Source: CAZWRK01 sp964635875 (lineage in GTDB: Bacteria; Pseudomonadota; Gammaproteobacteria; Burkholderiales; Aquaspirillaceae). Taken from it: 22,362 bases of DNA. The stretch is taken from contig CAZWRK010000064.1 of assembly GCA_964635875.1 (NCBI GenBank), positions 1-22,362 on the forward strand, given 5' to 3'. The notes beneath the pieces were generated by a model that saw only the letters and a program-made list of their open reading frames with translations, did not search any database and was not told where the DNA came from. Both the position numbers and the translations under genes were made by a program. Positions 14,978-22,109 of this stretch are shown here, in pieces; positions within the stretch are counted from its first letter, which is position 1, and each line of letters starts with the position of its first letter.

Positions 14978-15101
14978 TCTTTTCTTTTAACATTTCCTTT
15001 ATTTCCCTAACATCTTGAGCAACTTGGCTATCATCTTCACAAAAACAATCCACAGCTGTAATAATCAAAATACTTAGCACAATAATCAAAAATGTCGTCA
15101 T
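14970..15101 (-). CDS. 43-residue single-membrane-span protein
   Basis: The product begins MTTFLIIVLSILIITAVDCF, one hydrophobic segment of 15-17 residues, then an acidic and helical tail (DVREIKEMLKEKNG). A strong AAGGAG ribosome site sits six bases before the ATG, better than most genes here. It follows the 66-residue membrane protein by three bases. Too short for usual gene-finding limits. The small membrane/helical form recalls holin-type or signal-anchor proteins, but no family can be named. Confidence 0.55.
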   Translation of the reverse strand: MTTFLIIVLSILIITAVDCFCEDDSQVAQDVREIKEMLKEKNG

Positions 15102-15104
15102 AAT

Positions 15105-15305
15105 TTACTCCTTTTTTCTTTTTTCTTCGATTACACAAAGCCTGTTATGAAAATCTTTCATCTCTTGATGAATAGCATAAGTCAATTCTCGCATTGCATC
15201 CATTTTGTTATCCATATGCCGGATATCCGATCTAGATTCGGTTCTGTTCCACGCAAACAGGCCGATCATTCCTAAAAACATAATCAAAAATTGTGTCCAT
15301 TCCAT
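15105..15305 (-). CDS. 66-residue membrane plus coiled-coil protein, related to its upstream neighbour
   Basis: The N-terminus MEWTQFLIMFLGMIGLFAWN is a membrane segment; residues 23-66 are a charged helix with D-I-R-H-M-D-N-K-M-D repeats suited to a coiled coil and a very basic end. Alignment by eye with the upstream gene (EW at the start, IG in the membrane part, then R-x-D-x-x-M-x-A and D-x-H-x-x) indicates a paralogue. AAGGA at 15310-15314 lies seven bases before the ATG. Likely an inner-membrane protein with a cytoplasmic or periplasmic coiled coil; a holin, antiholin or superinfection-exclusion role is possible but unproven. Confidence 0.62.
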   Translation of the reverse strand: MEWTQFLIMFLGMIGLFAWNRTESRSDIRHMDNKMDAMRELTYAIHQEMKDFHNRLCVIEEKRKKE

Positions 15306-15315
15306 GATTTATTCC

Positions 15316-15570
15316 TTATTGTTTTCTCATTTCTTTTAACAGTTCATAAAATTCTCTATGCAAATCATCCGCCCTCTGATTAATCGCCACGATATGCGCA
15401 TCCATTCTTTGATTAACTGCAGCCATATTTGCATCCAATCGCTCAGTCAAGCGTGCATTTTCACTATGAACGATCACAAGACATCCTATGATCGCGCCCA
15501 TTAAGCTCGCCCATTCTGCATGATTTTTTAAAAATTGGCTGATTTTTATCTTTTCTTTCTTTTCTTGCAT
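15316..15570 (-). CDS. 84-residue membrane plus coiled-coil protein, first gene of the antisense cassette
   Basis: I use the ATG at 15570, not the earlier ATG at 15591, because a perfect AAGGAG with seven-base spacing belongs to it and the longer start would place the ribosome site inside the gene. A basic N-terminus is followed by a membrane segment (about residues 21-36: WASLMGAIIGCLVIVH) and a coiled coil with two near-copies, LDANMAAVNQRMDAHIVAIN and so on. No Cys-based motif. A candidate promoter lies immediately upstream. The next gene is its paralogue; the pair could act together in the membrane. Confidence 0.65.
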   Translation of the reverse strand: MQEKKEKIKISQFLKNHAEWASLMGAIIGCLVIVHSENARLTERLDANMAAVNQRMDAHIVAINQRADDLHREFYELLKEMRKQ

Positions 15571-15593
15571 TTTCCCTCTCCTTTTTCCCATGA

Positions 15594-15622
15594 ATTTTAC
15601 AACTTATTCTAATTTATTACAA
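15594..15622 (-). promoter_or_regulatory. Candidate sigma70-type promoter of the antisense cassette
   Basis: On the minus strand TTGTAA (15617-15622), an exact 17-base spacer and TAAAAT (15594-15599). The predicted start of transcription would fall about 15-20 bases before the AUG and just ahead of AAGGAG. It is the best-matching promoter I see in the window, although the AT-rich context (15592-15670) can produce chance hits. Confidence 0.5.
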
Positions 15623-15647
15623 CTGCAAATTATTCTTAAAAAAATAG

Positions 15648-15667
15648 TAGTAAATATTATTTTACTA
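15648..15667. promoter_or_regulatory. Dyad TAGTAAA-N6-TTTACTA in the divergent spacer
   Basis: A perfect 7-bp inverted repeat with a six-base AT spacer, centred between the antisense cassette and the fibre operon. The size and spacing suit a dimeric regulator or a weak hairpin. The GTAAA/TTTAC core is shared with the inverted repeat at 2649-2686 in the other divergent spacer, a resemblance that could be coincidence in AT-rich DNA. Confidence 0.35.
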
Positions 15668-15703
15668 TAAAATGAGGAAAAAAAGGCCATCCCAGGAGTT
15701 TGT

Positions 15704-16438
15704 ATGCCTACTATTTCCCCTCAAACTACCCCTTATTATGGTGGTGGTCAAGTCGTAAATCCAGCAAATGTTATTCCAACCTCAGGTGCTCCGTCAAATA
15801 AGGCTGTTCACAATGGCCTGGGCACTTTGGCTGTAGATAACGCAAACGCAGCGATTTATGGGCTGGTTTCTCTGGTTGGTGGAGTAGCTGTATGGACTCC
15901 GATGGGCGGAGGAAGCCTCGTCGTGTCGACGTTGACAGGTGATAGCGGAGGCGCAATCAGCCCTTCAAGCGGGAACATCAACCTACTCGGCACTGCAAAC
16001 CAAATTAAAACCACTGGTTCTGGTAGCACGATCACCTGGTCATTGCCGAACGCTGTAACAGCGCCAGGCTCGTTGACCACTACAACAACCTTAGCAGCCG
16101 GCACATCTCTTTCAGCGGGCACCACAATTACCGCAACGCTTGGAAACATCACGGCGACAAACGGTAATCTAGCTTTAAGCACAGCGGGCAACAAGATTGT
16201 GATCGCGACCGGTTCAAATGCTTCAGTTGGAACTTCTGCCGCAATGTCTGGAACTCCAGGAGCCGTCACCGTTGCAACAACAGCATGTAGCGCGACAGCG
16301 AAAGTGTTTTATTCCAGAGCTACAGCCGGCGGTTCCCTTGGAAACGTCAGTATCACCGCTCAAGACGGAACAGGTTTCACATTGACGTCTACAGCGAATG
16401 AGACATCGACGTTCAACTGGTGGATCATCAATAACTAA
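15704..16438 (+). CDS. Tail fibre-like protein, first of the fibre operon
   Basis: 244 residues, starting after CCAGGAG. The N-terminus (PTISPQTTPYYGGGQVVNPA, then PSNKAVHNGLGTLAVDNA) is a probable mounting part. Residues about 75-95 (LTGDSGGAISPSSGNINLLG) hold a motif that recurs in the gene at 17401. The rest is Thr/Ala/Ser-rich with repeated strands (TTLAAGTSLSAGTTITATLG) as in triple beta-helix fibre shafts, ending in a small beta domain. No signal peptide. Likely binds virion base structures or receptors; the specific partner is unknown. Confidence 0.65.
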   Translation: MPTISPQTTPYYGGGQVVNPANVIPTSGAPSNKAVHNGLGTLAVDNANAAIYGLVSLVGGVAVWTPMGGGSLVVSTLTGDSGGAISPSSGNINLLGTANQIKTTGSGSTITWSLPNAVTAPGSLTTTTTLAAGTSLSAGTTITATLGNITATNGNLALSTAGNKIVIATGSNASVGTSAAMSGTPGAVTVATTACSATAKVFYSRATAGGSLGNVSITAQDGTGFTLTSTANETSTFNWWIINN

Positions 16439-16446
16439 GGTTAAAA

Positions 16447-16779
16447 ATGCCAAGCGTAAAACAGATTTGTAAAGCCGCTCCTCAGTTGAGCTATGACACC
16501 TCGACGGGGACGGGATCTTATATCAACTTTTCAGGCGCTTTAACGAAGAATCCAGCATCTATCATATTTGATAATCAGAGCAACGTTGCAGTCACCATCA
16601 GCGATGATGGGACAACTGATTTTAAAACGTTTTCTGTCGGCGAGGCGCTTGTTTTGGATTGCGAAGCAAATAAAGCCTCTTCAGAAGCGGTTTTTTATTG
16701 GCCCATCGGAACCCAATTTGCAGCTAAATCAGCCGCAGGAACCGGATCGTTTTACATCAGCTATGTCTATGCAAAATAG
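16447..16779 (+). CDS. Small beta-rich fibre-associated protein
   Basis: 110 residues, nine-base gap after the previous stop, with AAGG before the ATG. Strand pattern of a compact beta domain: GSYINFSGALTKNPASIIFD, then a D-D-G-T-T-D-F turn and GTGSFYISYVYAK at the end. It has two Cys but no metal motif. It lies between two fibre genes, so it may be a fibre accessory or tip. I recognise no family with confidence. Confidence 0.6.
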   Translation: MPSVKQICKAAPQLSYDTSTGTGSYINFSGALTKNPASIIFDNQSNVAVTISDDGTTDFKTFSVGEALVLDCEANKASSEAVFYWPIGTQFAAKSAAGTGSFYISYVYAK

Positions 16780-16785
16780 GTAAAA

Positions 16786-17391
16786 ATGAGCCAGCTATAC
16801 AAAAATCCCAGGTCGAATGTGCCGGGTGGAGAGGTTCAGACTCTCAGTGCCGAGGGCGGACCGGCAACCGCTCCAACTTTAGCGGACAACTATAATTTTT
16901 CGGGATCCATAGCTGGGGGATCTGCTGCCAACGGCGCGATTCAGTTCATCACACCGGGCGGACCAGGTGCTGCAACAAACGGCCAGATGGATGCGGTGGT
17001 CCGAGTCGATGGCACTACAATCAAGATCAATGCCTCAAATCAGCTTTCAGCGATTACCGGGACTCTTGCCTGGACAACGATCACGGCTTCTCAGACGCTT
17101 GCTACTGATCATGGATATATCTGTGTTTCTGCAGGTGGGGCGCTAGCTTTGGCTTTGCCTGCCTCATCAGCTGTTGGAGATATCATTGAGGTGACCTTAG
17201 ATGGGGCAACCAGCTGGAGCATTACGCAAGGCGTAGGTCAGCAAATCCGAATGGGTTCATCTCAAACCACTTCTGGAGCGGGCGGCAGCCTTACTTCAAC
17301 AGCTCAGGGCGACAGCATTCGAATGGTTTGTTCGGTAGCGAATACAAAATGGAATGTGCTTTCTTCAATGGGCAACTTAACCGTCGTTTAA
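16786..17391 (+). CDS. Tail fibre-like protein sharing a C-terminal module with the next gene
   Basis: 201 residues. N-terminus SQLYKNPRSNVPGGEVQTLS, then Gly/Ala-rich strands and a VVRVDGTTIKINASNQLSAI segment of phage-fibre type. The last 80 residues (ALPASSAVGDIIEVTLDGAT, then GQQIRMGSSQTTSGAGGSLT, and Q-G-D-S-I-R-M-V) correspond to the end of the 454-residue protein downstream (ASPAQGDTIKFFVDTANALT, SQIIRLGS, Q-G-D-C-V-T-L-V), so a C-terminal beta domain is shared. That domain is probably a trimerising or receptor-contact head. Ribosome site is weak (AGG). Confidence 0.62.
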   Translation: MSQLYKNPRSNVPGGEVQTLSAEGGPATAPTLADNYNFSGSIAGGSAANGAIQFITPGGPGAATNGQMDAVVRVDGTTIKINASNQLSAITGTLAWTTITASQTLATDHGYICVSAGGALALALPASSAVGDIIEVTLDGATSWSITQGVGQQIRMGSSQTTSGAGGSLTSTAQGDSIRMVCSVANTKWNVLSSMGNLTVV

Positions 17392-17400
17392 AGGCAAATT

Positions 17401-18765
17401 ATGTCAGGCTTACTGCCTCCAAACATCCTTTCATACACAGGACAGGTTGTTGTCCCTTTTATGAGAGAAACGTTTGATCCCAATTCGCATAATTATCAAT
17501 TCAACGTTCCAACGATTTGGATTAATACTAATACCCAAAAAGCTTGGATATTAGTTGCAAAGCCAATGAATGTGGCGGTTTGGCTTGAGTTTGCAGGCGG
17601 AGCGGGAGACATTATCAGCTTAACTGGCAATTCTGGTGGAGCTGTTTTTCCAACCGCAGGCAACATTAACGTAGTCGGCGATGGGGTCAACACAACCACT
17701 GTAGGCAATCCAGGTACGTCAACAATTACAGTTGAGCTGTTGGGCGACGTTGCCACCCTCTATACAGAAGATTCCGGCACAGCTGTCCCATCTGGTGGAA
17801 ATTTAAACATTTTTGGGATCAACGGAATCAGCACCTCGGGGGCGGGCAGTACGGTCACGATCAATGGTGCTGGAACGATGAGCAAGCTAGATGTCGATGC
17901 TCATACAGCCCCGGGCACCGATCCTGTTGTGCCAAACGGAAGCGGCCAAATCACTTTAACGGGTGCTCAAGTTGCTGCAGGGACTACTTCGAATGTCATT
18001 CGAACCGATTCGCTTGCAGCGAATACTTGCACGATAGAAATCCAGAGATCGCAAGCTGTTGCTAGCTCAACGATCGGCGACAACGGAGTCAGCCACTACA
18101 ACAGCGTGCAATTTTCCGTCGATGCGAACGGGTTCGTGACGCTTGCGGGAAGCGGAGGCGGAGCGCCGATTTTAGGCGTGACCGTCGATGCGCATACCGC
18201 GCCGGGCACGTCGCCCGTTGTGCCGAATAGCGCAGGAAATATCATCGTGACAGGTGGCCAGGTTGCGGCGGGGACGACGTCGAATGTGATTCGGACCGAT
18301 TCCCTTGCGGCAAATACCTACACAGTGGAAATTCAGCGATCGCAAGCTGTGGCCTCAACAACAGTGGGAGATAACGGAGTTTGTCATTTCAATTCGACCC
18401 AATTTTCGGTGGATGCAAATGGATTTGTAAGCTTTTTGGGGGCTACGACTTTTGCATGGAATGACGTTTCAGGAGCCTTTTCACCACTTAAAAACAATGG
18501 CTACTTCATAACTGGCACAGCAACGGGAACACTTCCCGCTTCTCCTGCACAAGGGGATACGATTAAGTTTTTCGTAGACACGGCAAATGCTCTTACGATT
18601 CAAGCTTCTGGATCTCAAATTATTCGCCTAGGCTCGCTTGCTTCGACAGCCGGAGGCACAGCAACAAGCACTTTGCAAGGCGATTGCGTGACTCTTGTCT
18701 ATAGAACCTCGGATACCTGTTGGTGCGCTGTCGATGCGGTTAACGGCGTTTGGATTATGGCCTAA
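17401..18765 (+). CDS. Long tail fibre with tandem repeat
   Basis: 454 residues. Order: N-terminal domain (1-75, VWLEFAGG), two DSGGA/GNIN-type motifs (about 74-93 and 121-139), then two near-identical 82-residue units (165-246 and 262-343) and a C-terminal domain (about 360-454) related to that of the gene upstream. Repeat units (DAHTAPGT, then GQVAAGTTSNVIRTDSLAAN) are 68/82 identical by eye, a typical shaft repeat of trimeric fibres. AAGG precedes the ATG. It is the longest gene of the fibre array, so it is the best candidate for the main fibre. Confidence 0.66.
   Translation: MSGLLPPNILSYTGQVVVPFMRETFDPNSHNYQFNVPTIWINTNTQKAWILVAKPMNVAVWLEFAGGAGDIISLTGNSGGAVFPTAGNINVVGDGVNTTTVGNPGTSTITVELLGDVATLYTEDSGTAVPSGGNLNIFGINGISTSGAGSTVTINGAGTMSKLDVDAHTAPGTDPVVPNGSGQITLTGAQVAAGTTSNVIRTDSLAANTCTIEIQRSQAVASSTIGDNGVSHYNSVQFSVDANGFVTLAGSGGGAPILGVTVDAHTAPGTSPVVPNSAGNIIVTGGQVAAGTTSNVIRTDSLAANTYTVEIQRSQAVASTTVGDNGVCHFNSTQFSVDANGFVSFLGATTFAWNDVSGAFSPLKNNGYFITGTATGTLPASPAQGDTIKFFVDTANALTIQASGSQIIRLGSLASTAGGTATSTLQGDCVTLVYRTSDTCWCAVDAVNGVWIMA
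17893..18429 (+). repeat. Tandem 246-base coding repeat, period 291 bases
   Basis: Units at 17893-18138 and 18184-18429 have identical length and no indels; 68 of 82 residues match by my count, with 14 mostly conservative changes. The linking 45 bases differ. Suggests an older duplication followed by divergence, under protein-level selection. Confidence 0.8.
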
Positions 18766-18773
18766 GGGGGAAT

Positions 18774-19685
18774 ATGCCTACTTTTACTCATGCTTTATCA
18801 ACCAACAACTACGGTCCGAACAAGTTCATTGTTTCTCCGAATGCCTATGAGGGAACTCACACGACGATTGCCTCGGCAATTGCTTCAGCAAGTTCAGGGG
18901 ATACAATTATTTTTCGCCCTGGTACATATACAGAAAACTATACCGTAGACAAAAGTCTAACATTTTATGCCGATACCAACACTTATCATGGTTATGGAAA
19001 TGTCACGATAATTGGAAAAGCAACAATTTCATCAAATAATATAAATTTTATAGCAAATGGTATATCATTTCAAACCAATGGAGATTACATAAGCAGTTTA
19101 ACAGGATCTAATTCTGTCATCTCTCTTACACAATGCTATGTAAATTGCACAAATAATTCGGGATTTAATTTAGGGTCTAGCACTTCATCAAATCTTTACA
19201 TGACGAATTGCGACACTATTACAGCAAATGGATATGCTCTTTTCACATCAACTGGGGCAACAGTTTTTATTAGATTTTCCACTTTAGGTATATCAGATAC
19301 TCAATCTCAAACGGCCGGATCTCTTTATATTAATGATTCAACTGTTGACATTCCGATTAAATCAAATGCTGGTGGATTGATTCAGCTAATTAATTGCACT
19401 TGTGGAGCTATTTCTACTCCTTATGTTAATACAACTTGGGTCACACACAATGATACGACAACTTTAAACAGCGCGCTTATTGGTTGTATTTTTTATTCAG
19501 GAACAGCATCGGCAGTTTCAATTGGGGGAGGAGCCACTCTTAATATGGCTCAATGCGTCATTAACTCTTCAAATGCAAGCGCAATAGCAGGAACGGGAAC
19601 TTTAAATAAGGGCATTTTAACTTTTACAGGAAGCAGCTCAACTATCGCAGGAGGATTAACCGTTAACACCTATACAACCTCTTAG
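18774..19685 (+). CDS. Right-handed beta-helix (pectin-lyase-like) tail protein
   Basis: 303 residues from ATG 18774 (AAGGGGGAAT upstream; an earlier TTG at 18750 only overlaps the previous gene's end). PNAYEGTHTTIASAIASASS, then GDTIIFRPGTYTENYTVDKS is the classic opening of beta-helix tailspike/pectate-lyase-like proteins, followed by many short N/S/T-rich strands (LTQCYVNCTNNSGFNLGSST). No visible catalytic set is identifiable, so it may be a binding spike rather than a depolymerase. The stretch about 18940-19480 is markedly AT-rich. It sits among fibre genes and is probably tip or spike. Confidence 0.7.
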   Translation: MPTFTHALSTNNYGPNKFIVSPNAYEGTHTTIASAIASASSGDTIIFRPGTYTENYTVDKSLTFYADTNTYHGYGNVTIIGKATISSNNINFIANGISFQTNGDYISSLTGSNSVISLTQCYVNCTNNSGFNLGSSTSSNLYMTNCDTITANGYALFTSTGATVFIRFSTLGISDTQSQTAGSLYINDSTVDIPIKSNAGGLIQLINCTCGAISTPYVNTTWVTHNDTTTLNSALIGCIFYSGTASAVSIGGGATLNMAQCVINSSNASAIAGTGTLNKGILTFTGSSSTIAGGLTVNTYTTS

Positions 19686-19693
19686 GAAATTAA

Positions 19694-20665
19694 ATGGTAA
19701 CAAACAACAGTTGCGATTATTCGCCTACCCAATACAACGTCCAGACAGGCGGCGCAAACGGCATCCTTAACAATGTCTCCCCTTCTGCAACTAGCGGGGT
19801 CCCCGTAATCTCTCAAGGAGCCTCAGCACAGCCTGTCTTTGGAACGGCTGTAGTAGCAGGCGGAGGAACTGGCGCAACGAGTTTTACCGCTTATGGTGTT
19901 GTTTTAGGCGGAACGACGAGCACGGGTGCGCTTCAATCTGTAACTCCATCCGCAACAACAACAGCCATGTTGACCTCTGGTGGCGCGTCTGCTGTTGCTG
20001 CTTGGAAAAATTTATCTACTAATATTCAAGTTTTTACTTCCTCGGGAACTTACACCGCTACCTCGGGTATGGTATACTGTATAGTGGAATGTTTAGGAAG
20101 CGGAGCAGCCGGGGGAGGAGCGGCTTCAAACGCATCCAATCAGGTTTCTTCTGGCGGTTCCGGTGGTGCTGGTGAATATCGAAGAGGAAGTTTTTCGGCT
20201 GCCACAATAGCTGGTTCTCAATCGGTCACTATTGGAGCGGCTGGAACAGGAAATTCGGGAGCCACTGGCGGAAATGGTGGCAATGTTAGTTTTGGCTCTT
20301 TGATCACGGCAAATGGGGGTTCTGGCGGTGTATCGGTTCAAGTGACTGGATCATCTTGTTCAGGAGGAGGAGGAGCTGGAGGAACCGGAGGATCAGGAGG
20401 TACAGTTATTGTTTCTGGAAATCCAGGACTAAATGGCTTTTCTAATACTGGTATAGTTAATGCTCCCACAGGAGGAAGTAGCTTTTTTGGTGGGGCAGGA
20501 AGAGGAGCTACATCAAACGTAGTTAATTCGACAGCTACAGGAAGCGCAGCTACAGGTTATGGATCAGGCGGAGCGGGATCTGGTGCAAATACGAGCGCAG
20601 GACCAACGACTGGAGCTAATGGAAGCGCTGGTGTTGTTGTAGTGACTGAATTTATCATTTCTTAA
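19694..20665 (+). CDS. Glycine-rich adhesin-type tail fibre protein with shared N-terminal tag
   Basis: 323 residues. Residues 1-23 form the tag (M-V-T-N-N-S-C-D-Y-S-P-T-Q, then VQTGGANG) seen at the start of the next two genes. Residues 24-110 are Ala/Gly/Thr-rich; from about 112 a beta start (FTSSGTYTATSGMVYCIVEC) leads into a long domain of GG motifs (about 130-310: SGGSGGAGE, GGNGGNVS, GGGGAGGTGGSGG). Such glycine-rich regions form polyglycine-II receptor-binding adhesins in T-even-type phages; the domain is known as a Gly-rich fibre domain. Likely a receptor-contact protein; the receptor is unknown. Confidence 0.7.
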   Translation: MVTNNSCDYSPTQYNVQTGGANGILNNVSPSATSGVPVISQGASAQPVFGTAVVAGGGTGATSFTAYGVVLGGTTSTGALQSVTPSATTTAMLTSGGASAVAAWKNLSTNIQVFTSSGTYTATSGMVYCIVECLGSGAAGGGAASNASNQVSSGGSGGAGEYRRGSFSAATIAGSQSVTIGAAGTGNSGATGGNGGNVSFGSLITANGGSGGVSVQVTGSSCSGGGGAGGTGGSGGTVIVSGNPGLNGFSNTGIVNAPTGGSSFFGGAGRGATSNVVNSTATGSAATGYGSGGAGSGANTSAGPTTGANGSAGVVVVTEFIIS

Positions 20666-20672
20666 GGGATTT

Positions 20673-21287
20673 ATGGTAACAAATAATAGCTGCGACTATT
20701 CACCTACTCAGCATAGCGTTCAGGTAGGCGGTTCCAATGGGACACTAACATCCCTTGCTGTTGGTGCCTCAAATTCCATTTGCCAGGGCGTTGGATCTTC
20801 TGATCCGACCTTCACCACAACGCCTCAACTCGTTGGACTTGGGATCGGCGCAGCCTCGACAGGAAGCGGCCTGACTTTTGATGGAGTCAGCACGATGTCC
20901 AGCTATGTTCAAGGCACATGGACTCCAGGTGTGGCTTTCGGCGGAGGAACAACTGGAATTACTTACAGCTTTCAGATAGGATATTACACAAGAATTGGGA
21001 ATTGTGTATTTATTTATGGATTAGTCACACTGACCTCTAAAGGAACTTCTACAGGATTGGTTACGTTTACTGGCCTTCCCATTACAGCGGCGACAGCGAG
21101 CGTTATGGTCAACATTGAACCCCAAGTGATCACATTTACAGGAAATTATTTAACAGGTACAGTAACATCGGGAACCACTACGGGAACAATTCAAATTGTT
21201 GCTAGTGGTTCAGCAACCACTCAATTGCAAGATACAAATTTTGCAAACACTAGCAATTTTAGAATATCTGGGTTTTATTACGTTTAA
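20673..21287 (+). CDS. Adhesin-like protein with shared N-terminal tag (copy 2)
   Basis: 204 residues. It begins with the tag (T-N-N-S-C-D-Y-S-P-T-Q-H) then VQVGGSNGTLTSLAVGAS. The body has a fibre-type pattern: TTPQLVGLGIGAASTGSGLT, then GTWTP and Y-S-F-Q-I-G-Y-Y-T-R-I-G-N with a T-S-K-G-T-S-T-G turn. It ends FRISGFYYV. It is paralogous to the next gene over most of its length. AGGG precedes the ATG. Likely an alternative or stacked receptor-binding protein. Confidence 0.66.
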   Translation: MVTNNSCDYSPTQHSVQVGGSNGTLTSLAVGASNSICQGVGSSDPTFTTTPQLVGLGIGAASTGSGLTFDGVSTMSSYVQGTWTPGVAFGGGTTGITYSFQIGYYTRIGNCVFIYGLVTLTSKGTSTGLVTFTGLPITAATASVMVNIEPQVITFTGNYLTGTVTSGTTTGTIQIVASGSATTQLQDTNFANTSNFRISGFYYV

Positions 21288-21292
21288 ATAAA

Positions 21293-21910
21293 ATGCCTAC
21301 AAATAATAATTGCAATTACCATCCGACTCAGCACGCGGTCCAAGTAGGGGGAACCAATGGAGCGCTAACTTCTATTTCCGTAGGCGCATCAAATTCAGCG
21401 TTGCAAGGATCGACCGGCGCGGATCCAGCTTTCACCACAACTCCTCAAATAGTTGGCCTTGGAATTGGGGCAGCCTCAACAGGAACGGGAGTTTCTTTTG
21501 ATGGATCAAACACTCTTGCAAATTATTCCATAGGAACCTGGACGCCAACCCTTTCTTTTGCGGGTGCAAGCGTCGGCGTAACTTATTCAACTCAAATAGG
21601 TAATTATACGCAAATAGGAAACTTGGTTTATTATTATATAAATCTAGTTTTAACGTCAAAAGGATCTTCTACAGGTGAATGCCGAATCACAATTCCCTCT
21701 TTGGCAGGATCTCAAACGGCTCCTAGATTTCCTCCGACCTTGACCAATGTGACTTTTACCAAGGCGTTTGTTAACGCTCAAATTGCCGCTTCAACGCAGT
21801 ATGTTCGATTTGTCCAGGACGATAACACGGGTGGTGGCAATACAGCACTTTCCAATACAGCAATTGCAAACAATTCAGCATTTTTAATATCGGGGTACTA
21901 TTTTGTTTAA
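21293..21910 (+). CDS. Adhesin-like protein with shared N-terminal tag (copy 3)
   Basis: 205 residues, starting M-P-T-N-N-N-C-N-Y-H-P-T-Q-H-A-V-Q-V-G-G. It aligns with copy 2 through TTPQIVGLGIGAASTGTGVS, G-T-W-T-P and Q-I-G-N-Y-T-Q-I-G-N, but the last 70 residues diverge. There is no recognisable ribosome site in the six-base gap, so it is probably translated by coupling from copy 2. It ends FLISGYYFV. The next small ORF starts eight bases inside its end. Confidence 0.65.
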   Translation: MPTNNNCNYHPTQHAVQVGGTNGALTSISVGASNSALQGSTGADPAFTTTPQIVGLGIGAASTGTGVSFDGSNTLANYSIGTWTPTLSFAGASVGVTYSTQIGNYTQIGNLVYYYINLVLTSKGSSTGECRITIPSLAGSQTAPRFPPTLTNVTFTKAFVNAQIAASTQYVRFVQDDNTGGGNTALSNTAIANNSAFLISGYYFV

Positions 21911-22049
21911 ATATTCAATTTTAATTTTACTTTCTTCTTGTTCAATGATGAGCGAGAAAGCCATTGAAGATTTCATTGAAGGCGAAGCCCAAGTTGCAGA
22001 AAAGGTCGTTCAAGACCTTTCGGGCAATCCGGCTCAGCCCAGCAAATGA
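21903..22049 (+). CDS. Lipoprotein-like 48-residue protein (o-spanin or immunity-lipoprotein candidate)
   Basis: With the TTG at 21903 (overlapping the previous stop, GGGG seven bases upstream) the product begins MFKYSILILLSSCSMMSEKA: a short basic/hydrophobic signal followed by a lipobox L-S-S-C, so the mature protein would be lipidated at Cys13 with only about 36 residues left. The rest is acidic and helical (IEDFIEGEAQVAEKVVQDLS). Short outer-membrane lipoproteins are the o-spanins of phages and some are superinfection-exclusion proteins. Position after the fibre genes fits T7-like lysis placement. The non-ATG start keeps certainty moderate. Confidence 0.5.
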   Translation: MFKYSILILLSSCSMMSEKAIEDFIEGEAQVAEKVVQDLSGNPAQPSK

Positions 22050-22109
22050 ATCTGTAAGTTCAAGCTTTACGAGTTCTGAGTTTTTAGTCCTCACCACAAG
22101 GAGGCCTCT

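Noticed and set aside
15856..16269. 137-residue minus-strand ORF over the first fibre gene
   Set aside because: A Pro/Val/Ala-rich shadow of the Thr/Ala/Ser-rich fibre codons; no start signal.
17893..18429. Diversity-generating retroelement variable repeat
   Set aside because: No reverse transcriptase gene in the window, and the repeat differences are scattered, mostly conservative and not concentrated at adenines.
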